Assembly: GCA_030674155.1 (NCBI GenBank)
Contig: JASPKP010000053.1
Coordinates: 37,501-95,000, forward strand
DNA from: Stramonita haemastoma
Taxonomy: Eukaryota > Mollusca > Gastropoda > Neogastropoda > Muricidae
Length of the DNA stretch: 57,500 nucleotides
Direction of reading: 5' to 3'
Position numbers and translations under genes: made by a program. The notes beneath the pieces were generated by a model. It worked only from the letters and a program-made list of their open reading frames with translations, searched no databases and was not told where the DNA came from. Shown one piece after another: positions 35,345 to 47,530 of this stretch (positions within the stretch are counted from its first letter, which is position 1; every line of letters begins with the position of its first letter).

Positions 35345-36141
35345 TGTAACGGGTCCCACACGGGAATTATCTAAGGCGCCACTCTAATTCCCGTTCCGTC
35401 TAATTCGGTACCGGAAATCTTACGAGTCCTAGAATAATTCTTATTTTCTTCAGTAACCCTAAAGAAGAGTAGGGCTCAGCTACTTATGGGCCGGGGAGTG
35501 ATAAAGGGGGGATAGAAAAAGGATAGTAGAAAAATAGGGGAAAAGAAAATATAGAGGAGGTAGGAAAGTAGGTGAAGTGAAATTAATTAACCTCAACTCA
35601 CTCAGCAGCCACACTGAACACACTGAACGTGACGAACAACAACATTCATTCAATGCCACTCCAGACCAAGCAAATTGGGTTTTTTACCACATATATTCCA
35701 CAACACAACCTACAACACTACCACATTACACAAAACACCAATGACTAATTGTACTGCAAGTACAATTAAAAAATACAAAATATAAATTCTGTTCAGTCAA
35801 ATACCAAAATTAGAACAAAATCAGTGATCAATCTCAGATCAGGGCCATTAATAAAAACAACAATGGTAAGGGTGGAGATTTAATGATGAGGCAAAGCAGG
35901 TGTGACAGGGTAGAAGACAAGACGACGATGTTCCTTAAGGGGGAACATCTAGACTCAGGAGCGAGTCTCTGTCACGCTCCCTTCCCTCGCTAGGCCCAGG
36001 CAGGAAGTGAGATTTAAAAAACATAAGTATCCCGATACGCACTCTTTTTTAAGGGGCGATCACTCAACTCTACAAGGGAGTTACTGAACTTAGCGCTTAG
36101 TAACACACCAAACAAAAATACGTTTTGTGAGGGGGGTTACA
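35345..36141 (-). repeat. 5' LTR (element orientation)
   Basis: Starts TGTAAC and ends GTTACA on the plus strand, forming short inverted ends. It is the partner of 31931-32726. Confidence 0.93.
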
Positions 36142-36415
36142 GCTACATGCCGGTCATTACATTACAGATTAGGGGTGCTTACAATCTTCACAATAAAGCG
36201 CTGGTCCAATGTCATTTTCCTATTTGTTTTCATTTTCCAAGGAGTCTTGTACTCCCAAAACAAGTGATGTCATTTTTACATAGGTTGTTAGGGAGATCGT
36301 TGGGCAGGAGCAGCCGTGAACCAGCAGGGTTCAGAGCTGGTAGACCATTTTTCAAGAGAGGTTTTCCAGATCTGGCTAGACAAGTGGCCCTGGGTTGAGA
36401 ATAATGAGGATGGCA
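36142..36415. repeat. Continuation of the interrupted TIR element copy
   Basis: GCTACATGCCGGTCATTAC through CAGATCTGGCTAGACAAGTG parallels 754-1025 in the uninterrupted copy. A (CT)n tract follows at 36559-36636, as in the first copy. Confidence 0.8.
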
Positions 36416-36554
36416 TGCGTAATGGCTGTGCACATTAAAAAAAAAATGGGAAGAATATGTCCTTCACTGAAGGACTTAGAGCATCACGCTAAAACACTGG
36501 TGACCACCGGGAGGCTGTACAAAATGAAATTCTTCAGAAAGACATCCATCAGGA

Positions 36555-36558
<4 letters not shown>

Positions 36559-36635
<77 letters not shown>

Positions 36636-36636
36636 G
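36559..36636. repeat. (CT)n microsatellite
   Basis: Near-perfect CT run, followed by a short CA run. Confidence 0.95.
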
Positions 36637-37064
36637 CACACACACATACTCACACTCACAGTTTTTCATTCCTCACGTTCCACTCTTAGTGTAATGTGAA
36701 AATCTGTTTTAAAAAGCTACAGATTGTCTAGATAGACTGGAAAACTCTCCAGACCTGCATGTTAAAATCTTCAATGTTTTCTATAAAACTCATGACTGCA
36801 AAGGTCCTTTTAAACTGACTAGAGGTCCTTATAAGTCCTTTAAAGGTCCTATTTTGCTTCATGCCCTGCACCTGGGAATCCTGACTGTTGAGAAAAAAAT
36901 TACAGCAGCAAAATAAAAGGTGATATCCAATATTTAACTTGAAAAGGTAACAGCACAAAATGGCCCTGGGAGCACTAAAATATCAGTGGGAATGAGAAAA
37001 AATTTTCCTGGGGGGACCTGCCCCCGGACCCCCCTAGTTTTCAGAGTTTTTTGCTTCTACCAAT

Positions 37065-37265
37065 TCCCCCCCTGACACCACCACAGTGGTCATGCAGCAG
37101 TGCAGAGCCTCTCTGACTGGTTGCCGGACTGATATTTATGTGCTCCCTGTGGACTTTACACCCTGGGGATGTGACATAGCAAATCTTGGTATGGCTGCGG
37201 CAAGGAGATGGAAATGAGCAGCGTGGGAGCAGTGGGATCGGAACATCACAGAACACGAGGCAGCA
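37065..37265 (+). repeat. Dispersed repeat R1, partial copy
   Basis: CACCACAGTGGTCATGCAGC through GGGATCGGAACATCACAGAA matches 3980-4230 and the reverse strand of 39380-39560. Confidence 0.65.
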
Positions 37266-37609
37266 AAACAAATGTTAAACTGCTTGGCCCATTGCTTTCC
37301 TGATGTTCCACCAGATGCCTATTTCGTTTTTAAAAAAAGCTAGATATTTTGCTGCAGATTTACACTAAGGTCTTGTTTTCCTAACTTCATTTGTAAATGT
37401 CAGAAATGTTTTCGAAAACCTTTTTTGCTTCTAGCAGATAATGAAAATGGTACTCTCAGAACCAGTATGGATATGTATATTATATGCAAGGATGTGTGCG
37501 CATGCCCATGCATGTGTGTGTTTATGTGTGTGTACATGTTTACATGTGTGTTTTATGTGTCTTTGCCCGTCCATACAAACTCGGTTTCAAGTGCTTATGT
37601 TGTGTCTAG

Positions 37610-37736
37610 GTTACAGAAGATGGTGACCAGGAATTGGCAACAGACCAGGCAACAAAATCTTCCAGCAAAGTTGGTAGAAAGCTCACTGATGGAGGGGATG
37701 CATCCTTGAATATCCAGCCATCAGGGCCTCACACGG
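37610..37736 (+). CDS. Linker exon between TPR part and SAMD9-like part
   Basis: The acceptor is GTTGTGTCTAG and the donor is GTAAAA. The 127-bp exon enters in phase 0 and leaves in phase 1. It encodes VTEDGDQELATDQATKSS and SLNIQPSGPHT, a polar, probably disordered linker. Phase 0 entry fits the array exon (ending SLDPEK), and phase 1 exit fits the 41106 exon, where G+AT gives Asp before QYTVC. This phase agreement is the main evidence that the TPR exons and the SAMD9-like exon belong to one transcript. Confidence 0.55.
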
Positions 37737-38136
37737 GTAAAAAAAGCACTTTTTAGTTTTTATCAAAAGATTATCATTATATCTGTCCATTTAGTGGAGA
37801 GAAAGTACAACAGATACAGGCGTCAGCCTTACCTTGCATGTTTATTTTTTGTTTCCTGCTTGTTTTCTGGTTTTTCTTGCCGGGCAACCCCTGAAAATAG
37901 ATGGATTTCTGATTTCCAGAAAGAAAACGGATGGAATCTCAGTGTGTTGTGTACAAAACAAAAACTGTTTCTGCTGATCTCCCTTTTAGTTTAGTGATGT
38001 TAAAGCAAAAAATTTCACCATTGTGGTATTCCTGAAAAAGGTCCCCTTGTGATCTTGCTTAATTAAGCTGAAACTATCCTCATGACCTGTACACTCAAAT
38101 TATAGGAGTATTGAAACACTGTGCACCTTGGCTACT

Positions 38137-38370
<234 letters not shown>

Positions 38371-38375
<5 letters not shown>

Positions 38376-39145
38376 CGGTCGGTCGGTCTCGCGTCGGTCG
38401 GTCGGTCGGATCGGTCGGTCGGTCGGTCGGTCGGTCGGATCGGTCGGTCGGATCGGTCGTCGGTCGGTCGGATCGGTCGTCGGTCGGTCGGTCGGTCGGT
38501 CGGTCGGTCGGTCGGACGTCGGTCGGATCGGTCGGTCGGTCGGTCGGTCGGTCGGATCGGTCGGTCGGTCGGTCGATCGGTCGGTCGGATCGGTCGGTCG
38601 GTCGGTCGGATCGGTCGGATCGGTCGGTCGGTCGGGTCGGTCGGTCGGTCGGTCGGTCGGTCGGTCGGTCGGTCGGTCGGTCGGTCGGTCGGTCGTCGGT
38701 CGGTCGGTCGGATCGTTCGGTCTCGGTCGGTCGGTCGGTCGGATCGGTCGGTCGGTCGGTCGGTCGGCTCGGTCGGTCGGCTCGGCTCGGTCGGCTCGTC
38801 GGTCGGTCGGTCGGATCGGTCGGTCGGATCGGTCGGTCGGTCGATCGGTCGGTCGGTCGGTCGGTCGGTCGGTCGGTCGTCCGGTCGGCGATCGGTCGGT
38901 CGGTCGGATCGGTCGGTCGGTCGGTCGGTCGGTCGGTCGGTCGGTCGGTCGGCGTCGGTCGGTCGGATCGGTCGGTATCGGTCGGATCGGTCGGTCGGTC
39001 GGTCGGTCGGTCGGTCGGTCGGTCGGTCGGATCGGTCGGTCGGTCGGTCGTCGGTCGGATCGTCGTCGGTCGGTCGGATCGGTCGGTCGGTCGGTCGGTC
39101 GGTCGGTCGGTCGGTCCGGTCGGTCGGTCGGTCGGACGTCGGTCG
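38371..39145. repeat. ~775-bp (TCGG)n array with interspersed TCGGA variants
   Basis: An almost pure TCGG tetranucleotide repeat broken by TCGGA five-base variants and occasional TCG or TCGGC units. Ser-Val-Gly-Arg frames in it are artefacts. A short (CT)n run follows to about 39180. Confidence 0.97.
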
Positions 39146-39379
39146 TTTCTCTCTCTCTCTCTCTCTCTCCCTCTCTCTCTCCTATACTTTGGGTGGTGTA
39201 AAGAGTAGGGGAAATCTACATAAGTTTTCAACTGAAATGTTACTTACTGGTTATTTAGTTGTATTGGAGAAAATGCAACACTTTTTGTTTGACCTGACAG
39301 TTTCAGATGTGTCATCATTATTGCCCACACACTTTGAAAAACCACATGTGGCTACCTTTTTTTTTGTTGTTGCTGCCTC

Positions 39380-40175
39380 ATCATCTGTGATGTTCCTATC
39401 CCTGCTGTTCCCATGCCGCTCATTTCAATCTCCCCGCCACAGCCATACCCAGGTTCGCTATGTCTCATCCTCAGGGTCACAAGTCCATCGGGAGCTCATC
39501 AATATTAGGCTGCCATGGGGCAACCAGCCAGAGGGGCCCTGCACTTCTGCTGGATCACTTTGGTGGTGTTCAGTGGAGCCTGCTCTGAGCTAACATACGC
39601 AGGACACCACCTACTAAGCCCCCTACCAACGACAGTATTAGTAGTGGAGTCAGACTGATTGAGAGGCCCACCGAAGGTGGCGACCACTACAACATTCCAA
39701 CAACCCCCCCTCCCTCCCCCCCCCAACCTCCAACCCCAAAAGCTTTGACACAAACTCACCATAGGCACAGAAGCATATGGGGAAACCAAACCTGATGTCA
39801 TTATGAGAGCACGGAATCAGGGGCAATTTTTTCATTGCATGATGATCGATGAGAATGAGGATGATATAATGATGCTGCCATGGAAGTGCATGTGCTTTGA
39901 GAGTACTTGACAGGGTTGTACTCTATGCTTACTATCATAATATGTCCCAGCATCAACCGGGCCCGAAAGCTACAGACACCTGCAGTGTTGGTCAGGTAAT
40001 TTGAGCAACACTCTAAAACTTGTATCCGTAAAGTGGATGAAACCCACAGCACTCTCACTGGGTAGGAGCCAGCTGGAGCCCCAAAAAATCACTATTACTC
40101 TTATGGGAATCGAACCCGCAACCTTCCAGTTTGGAATCCAAGGAGCTAACCACTGCGCCATGGCAGCATTTGGCT
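39380..40175 (-). repeat. R1 repeat with tRNA-derived SINE head
   Basis: Read on the minus strand it starts CTGCCATGGCGCAGTGGTTA (A-box) and carries GCGGGTTCGATTCCCAT (B-box) about 45 bases on. The body then matches 31116-31500 and 3544-4240. This is the best-preserved copy and shows that R1 is a tRNA-headed SINE-like family. Confidence 0.8.
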
Positions 40176-40179
40176 ACTT

Positions 40180-41105
40180 GGTACTAGATGGCACAATTGT
40201 AAAAATTAGCCGACACCCCCCCCCCCCCCCCTTTTTAAAATTTTCTCTCTCTGTGTAAATTTAGACTGAAAGAAAAGATTGTCCTACTCTGTTCTGCATT
40301 TATATATCCCATCAGTGGCTAGCACCATCATTTTGACTGATTTGACTTTTAAAAAAAAACAACAAAAAAACCCTGCTTGCTGCTTTTCCTTTGCATTCTT
40401 GCTGCTTGAATAATCCAGATACTTTCACCTAAAGATTTAAGTGCACACTTACTTAAAGATCATATGCATGCAGGCATAGGTATGCATGTCGGAGGCACAT
40501 ATGTGCTATCACACACTTGCACATGTGGTTTTTTCTCTCTTTTTCACCCTGTCCCTGTCTTTTCTATAGCTTCCCCCCCCCCCCTTTTTCAATTAAGGTA
40601 GAAGCACTGGTTAGCCCAGTGTTTGCTTTTTAGAACCAGTTTCAAAGGCTAGGATGTTAGAATTCAAGGTATAGCTCATTGAACTGAAAAGATAAATATA
40701 CAAAATGAATTGAATAAGAAGCAGTATTGTGATCTATCTCTATGATTGAACAAAATTTGAGAAAGAAAGAAGTGATGTGGATGAAGTTGCAGCTGACTTT
40801 AGAATGATTGCAAAAGAGGTGTGATATCATCTTTTGTTGAAAATATCATTCCTTATTTAACAGTAAGTCATTTTATTGCCCGATTAAAAAAAAAAAAAAT
40901 TCTTTAGCTTCATCGGTGAATCCCCCTTACCCCCATTAGGGACATTAAACCTGGATCCCGCTGATGTGTGTGTCTGTGTGTATGCCTGTGTGTATGAAGG
41001 AAAGTTGGTTGACAGACCGAAGCGATGGATGTGGACTTGAAACTTGATAAAGAGGAAAAAAGTATCAAACTCTTACTTGTATTTTTCTTTCTTTTTTTTT
41101 TTCAG
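40180..41105. other. Intron before the last exon, nothing recognised
   Basis: Poly-C, T-rich and AT-rich sequence. It ends in a long pyrimidine tract (CTTTCTTTTTTTTTTTCAG), a strong acceptor for the next exon. Confidence 0.5.
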
Positions 41106-44100
41106 ATCAGTACACAGTTTGTTCATCATCATCAGCAGAAGAAGTGCAGTGCTGGTTGCAGTATACCTGTGGGCTGACAGAAAAATGCCTCCACCAGCTG
41201 GAAGGACTGGATGGAGAGGTGCTTTTTGAGTATGGAGATGGCTTTTCTAAGCTTGTGTGTTTCACAAACATTCCAACTGGTGTTGCCCGTAAGATTTTTT
41301 TTCTCAGAGATAATCCCAGTTGTCAGTCAAAAATACTTACATGGAGCGTGGAGAAAGTGATTCAGTTTGTTGAAAGTTTTATTGAAGGGCAAGACTGGTC
41401 TAAGGTCAAAGAGAACCAGATTGATGGCCCAGCTTTCTTGTCTTATAAAATGGTGGACACTGCAGAGGTTGCAGAAGATTTCAAGGTGAAAAAGATGATT
41501 GCTTTTCATATTTTAAAAGGAAAACAAAACATCCTTGATGGAGAAGAAAAAGAAAATACCGACTGTCCAGAGCCAAACCATGAAGATCACTTTCCTCAGC
41601 CAAGTGTGATAAGTGCGAGTTTTCCTGAAGCCCAAGACACATTCACCGCTGTTGCATCACCTACTCCTAAGGAAGTACAAAGCATGAAGTGTGTGAAATT
41701 AGAGAAGGATGATCCATTTACACAGTACAAGCTGTTTTTACAAGATGCATTACATTTGCAACCTCTGGAGTCAGATTCCAAGCAGTTAGTAAAGTGTGAA
41801 ATCAATGTGATGTACCATAAACGGAAAGACTTGAATAGATTGGAGCAACAATTCATGTTCTTAATCCTGTGTAAGCCTGACTTTTGTAGAGGAAAATCAG
41901 CCAAAAGTGCACTGGAAAAACTTTGGACATTGATAATAGAAAAAGTCCCTTCACACTGGGTACCATTGTTGCCACCAGATGCTTTGAAGAATTTTCGTCT
42001 TGAGAACAACAAGGTTCTGTTTAATGGGAAAAGCCTTTGTTTTGATAACCAATCAACAAAGGTGTTAAATATTATAGAATTTGACAGAAGTGTGAGAAAA
42101 CTTGACCAGTGCACCATTCCTATCATGATCATTGACAGAAAGCTTTTGGAAGAGAAAAGTTGTGGATATATACTTACTCTGAAACAGAACAAACAGGCCA
42201 ATTCATTTCCTTTTGGATTCGATAATAATAAGCACTATTGGCTCTTTGACTCGTTGGATTTTGGATGGGGCTTTAAGAGCCAGAAAGTAAATGATTCTGC
42301 ATTGGGTACTTTACCAAGATGCATTTATAGGGACAGTGCAGATACTGGTAAACTGTCATCTGATGTGTGTGCTGAAAGGGAACAACCTTGTCACCAGAAT
42401 GCTGAGGAACAAAAACGTGAGCAAATTCCTCAACTGTGTCCTCAGAATGTTAATGAAGAGGAACATGAGCAGAGTCCTGCTGATGCCTCATCAAAGGAAA
42501 TACCCCCTGAAATGCCTAGTTCCCAAACAGATGAAGGGGTTTTGGAAGAGGAATCGAGCATCGCTTCAGCAAATTTAGATCAGATGAAACCAGAAAGTGA
42601 AGAAGCTGAATGTTCAGAGTCTGCTAAGTATGTCAACCCAAGACCTTTTAAAAAGCAGGTGTGGAGATACAGCCAAGGTATTCTGAGGGCAATAGAATCC
42701 GGAGACAACATGCTCTCACGAGCAGTTGAATTTAAATTTCAAGCCGGATGTCCCCCAGATGACCCCAAAGCATTTCGTTCTTTTCTTTACAAGTCACTTG
42801 AGTTTGTGTGTGCATGTTTAAATGCAAGAAAGAATGGTACCATATATTTTGGTATTGCTGAAAAGCCTATTGGTGAGCAAATTTTCAGGTATGGAGAAAT
42901 CTGTGGCATTGACATGGTTCAAAGTCTGCATGCAAAATATTATGATGCATTTAACAATGAGTTTCTACAGAAATGCTTTCCATCTTGTTTTGAATCAAAC
43001 GATGTTTAACAGGACCACAGTTTGTTCTTGTTGAAAAAACAAACAAATATGTCATTGAGATAGATGTTGAACCAACATGTAAACAAACAAAACAACGCAT
43101 TTTTCGTTTTGAACCAGGTCGAATCTATGAGAAATATGGTCCCCCAAAGCAAACAGAGAAAAGTGCTCCAGGGAAAAAGAAGGAGGAACATGTATATCTA
43201 AAAAATCAAAACAGGTGGACTGGGATTTTTCGAAGAGATGGTTCTGAAACCAAATACATTGGTGAAAGCCAGACCGAAGTTTTTGAGGTGACTATTTTGC
43301 CAGAAATTTGCAAAAAAAGGCAAGAGGAAGAAGATGCTGAAGCAAAAGCATACAGAGTTGATATGAACAGCCCAGAAGCAGAAAAATTGAAACAGTTTAT
43401 TGCAGAGTGTAATTCTTCAATGTTCCCCATTTTGTTACTCCCTAAATTGTCAGAAGAAGAAGAAAGAAAAAGTGTACAATTTTTTGAATTTCTCCATTAT
43501 ATTCGTTGGTCAGCCATTTTTGATTTTGATAATGAGTCTGAAAGACGGGGAATCTACAGTTTTGCTAAAAGCTCAAACTTGGCCTTTGAAGTTCATGAGA
43601 GTATTGTAAATGATTTTAATGATATGTCCATTGAAGATAGAAAAGACCATTTGTCTTTTCCAAAGAAAACTGTGTGGCTCTTCACAAATGGTAAAACAAC
43701 AGGCTCCAATGCTTTTCAGAGACTGGAGCAAAAGGAATGGGAAAATTGTTACTGGACTTTCATTCAAAATGCTGTGGCTTTTTATAAAGATAATAGTGTT
43801 ATTGCTCCAGTAAGACGTCTGGTTTTGATTCTTATAAACAAAAATGACGCTGGTATTATGGAAACATCTCGTGATATTAAAACCGCATTTGGTTGGAGAA
43901 GTGTGTTCTTTGTTTTCCAGGATGAATCAGAAAGACAAATTTTTGCGAAGGAATTGTCGCATGATATTATTGAGCACAGTGTTGTTATGCCTTGGAAACA
44001 TGTCCATCATGTAATGTGTCAGTGTTTGAAGCTAAAAAGCCAAGATGAAGACAAATATGTTCACACATCAAGTGGGGCATTGGTTCCAGTTTCATTTAAT

Positions 44101-46839
44101 GAATGGCAGTTGTGGAGTGATTTGGAGGTTTTAAGTGTAAGCGAGTGCCAAAGAGACTGGGATGCATTGACGCCTGAACAGCGTAACAAGAAAGCAAAAG
44201 AAGAGGAAATGAAATTTTACCAAGGGAAGCCTGTTTCATGGTGGAATTTCTATTTAACAAAATTGGGCTACAATCATGTCATGGACCGCACCATTTGCCC
44301 AAAATTAATAAATCACATAGAAGATAAAATCAAAATCAGAGAAAGAGAGAGTGATGTGTCTTTAATTGTGACTCTGTCACACATGCCTGCAGCAGGTGGC
44401 ACAACTCTAGGGAAAAGTTTGTTGTGGAAATTGAAAGACAAATACAAATGTGCGGTGCTGAAAAACATTACGTCAAATACTGAACGCCAGGTCACTCAGT
44501 TCTGGGAATCTGCTGAAGAAGGCTGTGATCGCCAGCAGTTGCCCCCTGTTATCCTTCTTGCTGACAATTTAGCCAGTGAAGAATCACTGTTGACTGAATT
44601 TGAATTGTCCAGAAGGTTATATAGGCATCAGATAGAGACGCAACTTGTAAGACCATTGGCCATTCTGATTCGCTGTAATCAAACAATGAAGCTGGATGGC
44701 AAATTTCAGTTGCCACAGGAGCTTACTGAAGATGAGAAATCTTGGATGGAAGTTAAAACGGAAACTCTTGAAAAAGAGCATCCAGAAGATTTAGGATATT
44801 TCATTGCTCTTCTGGCAATGAGAAATGGATTTGATCAGGACTTTTTATGCAGTGCTATTGACCAGTACTTGGATCAGAATGTTTTGCTTGAAAATGAACG
44901 GGAAGTGATTGAGTATGTAGCTCTCATTACCACATACTTCCCATCTTCCCGGGGATTGCCAGGTTTACCAGTCACATGTTTTGATACTCTTATGAGAAAA
45001 TTTAGAGCTGATGGTGCTAATTATCTGCCCTGGGAAATAACACTCAGCAAAGTAGCAAAAGTGATACTGATTATTGAAGGTAAAAGTCCAAGGACTGTTG
45101 TGACGATTGCAAATCAGCCATATGCTAAAGCAGTTTTGGACACGTGTCTGAGAAAGAACTCTGAAGGGCTAAGTGATATTGTTGTCAGGTGCTTGAAATC
45201 ACATCTGGTTTCAAATGATTCACATTCAGAAGTGGTTGTTGATCTTTTGACACAAATGATTATTGAAAGACAATTTGAAGAATCATCAAGGATGACACGC
45301 ATGTCACCTCTGATCATGGAAATCAAGTCAACAGATTTTGACAAAGCTGTTGAGGTACTGCAACTTGGATATACAACATTGAAGAATGAAGTTTTCCATC
45401 AACAGCTTGCAAGGTTATACATGTCTGTTGATCAGCTTGATAAGGCAAGAAAGTGTGCACAACGTGCTGTTGAACTTTCACCAGAAAAACGAGATTTTAA
45501 GCACACACTAGGGGTAGTGTATCTGAGACAGTTTGATGCTCAGAAATCAAATCCCGCAGACGGAGATGATCCAGATGAAGGATCTAAACTTTTGAGAGTT
45601 GGAATTTTGGCTCTCAAAAATTTCATTGAAGCCCAAGGCAAAACAGGAGATGATGCTTTTGGTGTTTGTTTTTCATATGCCCAGACAATCGAATCTGTAA
45701 ATAAAATTCTACTATTTCTTTTAGGTTTAATTCCTGTTGAAAGGGCTTATAAACTTGGATTATACTTGGTTGAAAGAGACTATGCTGATTGTGAGTTATT
45801 TGACGGTTTGGAAGAAACAGAACGAAACACAATGAAAAGACTTTTGATAGAAGGTATCAAAGCTTTGCGTTTTTTGTTCTATTTGGCATATTCAAATACC
45901 ATCAGAAAACGAGATGCATCATTCCAGTTTTCAAAAGTTAAGAGAAACATGGAAACTGTTACCAAGTCTTGTGAAGTACAGATGAATATTTTTGCTGCTG
46001 GTATACGGAAGCTTCGATTAAGTACTGACTTCACATCAACAGATGAAAATGAAGACAACTTGCTGCGTTTTGCAAATGTGAAATTGAAAGGATGCTTTTT
46101 TGAAACTATTTTTCTTAAAATCAAAGTCTTACTTTCTTCAAAAGGTGAAAAGGAAAAGAGAATCATTAGTAGTGACCTATTAACAATTCAAAGAAATCTT
46201 GAAAATATACATAAAAAGTCATGCACAGATTTGGACAATCTGATGACAGTTTATCTTGCCTTACAAATTGCCAAAATAGAATCAACTTTCACATCTAATA
46301 AATCAAAAATATATGAATTTTGTGACAAGATCATTAGCTCAAGTTTGGACCATTCAGACACATGTTACATGAGAGCCCATCTGTATCGTGTTCTTGTCAG
46401 CTGGCCACAGAATTATTGGGAAGGCTTCCTTGAGGAAGACTTTAGAAGATCATTCCATCACAAATCACCACCGCTTCAAGGAAGAAGTGAGCCACTTCTG
46501 CCAAAAGTTCATTTTTATGTAACAAAGGAATCAGAAAGCAGTGAATTTCACTTATGTCATTGGACAGAAATATTGGATGAAACAGAAAGAGAACTACGAT
46601 ATAACATCATGAGTCAGCGTTTAAAAACATTCAAGGGTGACTATAAGCTCGGGAAAAATCGTGAAGGAGAGCAGTTTTCAAGTATTAAAATGAAATGGCG
46701 GAGTGCTGCTGGTGAGCTAAACTTAACAGTATGGAAGATCAGAGGAGAAAAAGTCTTCAGGGAGGTGTGTGTTGAATTTTATCTGGGTTTTTCCCTGCAT
46801 GGTCCTTTTGCAATAATCCATAGAGTTTTGGAGAACTGA
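41106..46839 (+). CDS. SAMD9: SAMD9/SAMD9L homologue, single giant exon, one frame break
   Basis: The family consists of STAND-like antiviral and growth-restricting proteins; in mammals the AlbA-type domain is reported to cut tRNA and repress translation. Domains in order: SAM-like segment (about 41130-41310); second SAM-like segment (41340-41530, WSVEKVIQFVESF); an unassigned ~200-aa region (41690-42290); AlbA_2 (42650-43100, EFKFQAG and LNARKNGTIYFGI); a middle region with VSWWNFYLTKLGY before the NTPase; P-loop AAGGTTLGKS (about 44388-44418) and Walker B PPVILLADN (44542-44568); TPR region (45390-45540, ARKCAQRAVELSP); OB-like C-terminus ending VEFYLGFSLHGPFAI. One continuous exon of about 1,910 codons recalls the single coding exon of vertebrate SAMD9. 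A stop at 43007 and a shift of frame break it in the AlbA_2 region; the second frame runs to 46839. The break could be a one-base loss in the T-run at 43005-43007. The symbol is at family level. Confidence 0.92.
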
Positions 46840-47123
46840 CAATATGCTGCTTCTCACTCTTTCTGTGGCACAAGAACTGAGTGAAACTAACATTGTTCAG
46901 CAGAACAAAATCACCGCAGCATGCCCAATCAGTTACAGCTTGATGAAATATACAGGTGTGATTTGAAACTGAACAGAGATTTTTCTTCATCTTGAAATAC
47001 AGGAATCTCCTGGGAAAGATATTGCAGCCTTCAAATGGAAAGAGACTTGGATGTTCACTTGAATGCTTAGACTACTGTGTGGCCTTTTTATGCAAGAAAT
47101 ACAGAGCTTTTAATTTGAAAGAT
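46840..47123 (+). other. Probable 3' UTR
   Basis: Sequence directly after the SAMD9-like stop with no coding potential on the plus strand. No unambiguous AATAAA signal is seen here. Confidence 0.4.
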
Positions 47124-47530
47124 TCATTGTATTTTCAATAGAAATTGTAACAGTGTGACTGCACTATCATGCTTTAGATGAGATGTTGCCTTTGTATAAT
47201 TTGTTTGCTGTAGCATTAGGCTATACAGATATATGTATATGCAGAGAAAGAGAGAATATTTGTGTTCATCAGGTGAACAGCTCAGTCTATGTGACAAAGG
47301 CAGCTTCAAGTCTCCATAGAGCTTCCTGGCCACTGGGATCAGGTCAGGCCAGATCTTCTTCATGAATGTGACTCATGTAGCGGGCAAAACTGCAGCACAT
47401 GTTCTGTTGTCTGGTTGCCAGTCTTGCAAGGACACTCCTTTGTGTGGCCATTGTGGAGCATCAAGTACATATCTGTGGTAGTTAAGGTGGTTGTGGCCTG
47501 TCCTGAGGCTAAATATACAGGTCTTCTCCT
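47124..47530 (-). pseudogene. LINE C-terminal fragment
   Basis: On the minus strand, frames separated by shifts read FSLRTGHNHLNYHRYVLDA, then GHTKECPCKTGNQTTEHVLQ with FCPLH, then KKIWPDLIPVARKLYGDLKL. This is the C-terminal LRTGHN ... CPC ... H ... C module found in many LINE-encoded proteins. No catalytic domain is present. Confidence 0.75.

Larger units (their letters stand above)
31931..36141 (-). mobile_element. Gag-only LTR retrotransposon
   Basis: Two nearly identical direct repeats (31931-32726, 796 bp; 35345-36141, 797 bp) begin TGTA and end TTACA. They are flanked by GCTA at 31927-31930 and 36142-36145. The element reads on the minus strand. Just inside its 5' LTR the minus strand carries TGGCGCCCAATGTGGGGC, a tRNA primer-binding site type. 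Gag is the only ORF; the ~550 bp between the Gag stop and the 3' LTR cannot hold protease, reverse transcriptase and integrase. It must move, if at all, with enzymes from another element. Confidence 0.93.

Noticed and set aside
40080..40175. Functional tRNA gene on the minus strand
   Set aside because: It is the tRNA-like head of a SINE-like repeat with a body shared by other copies in the window.
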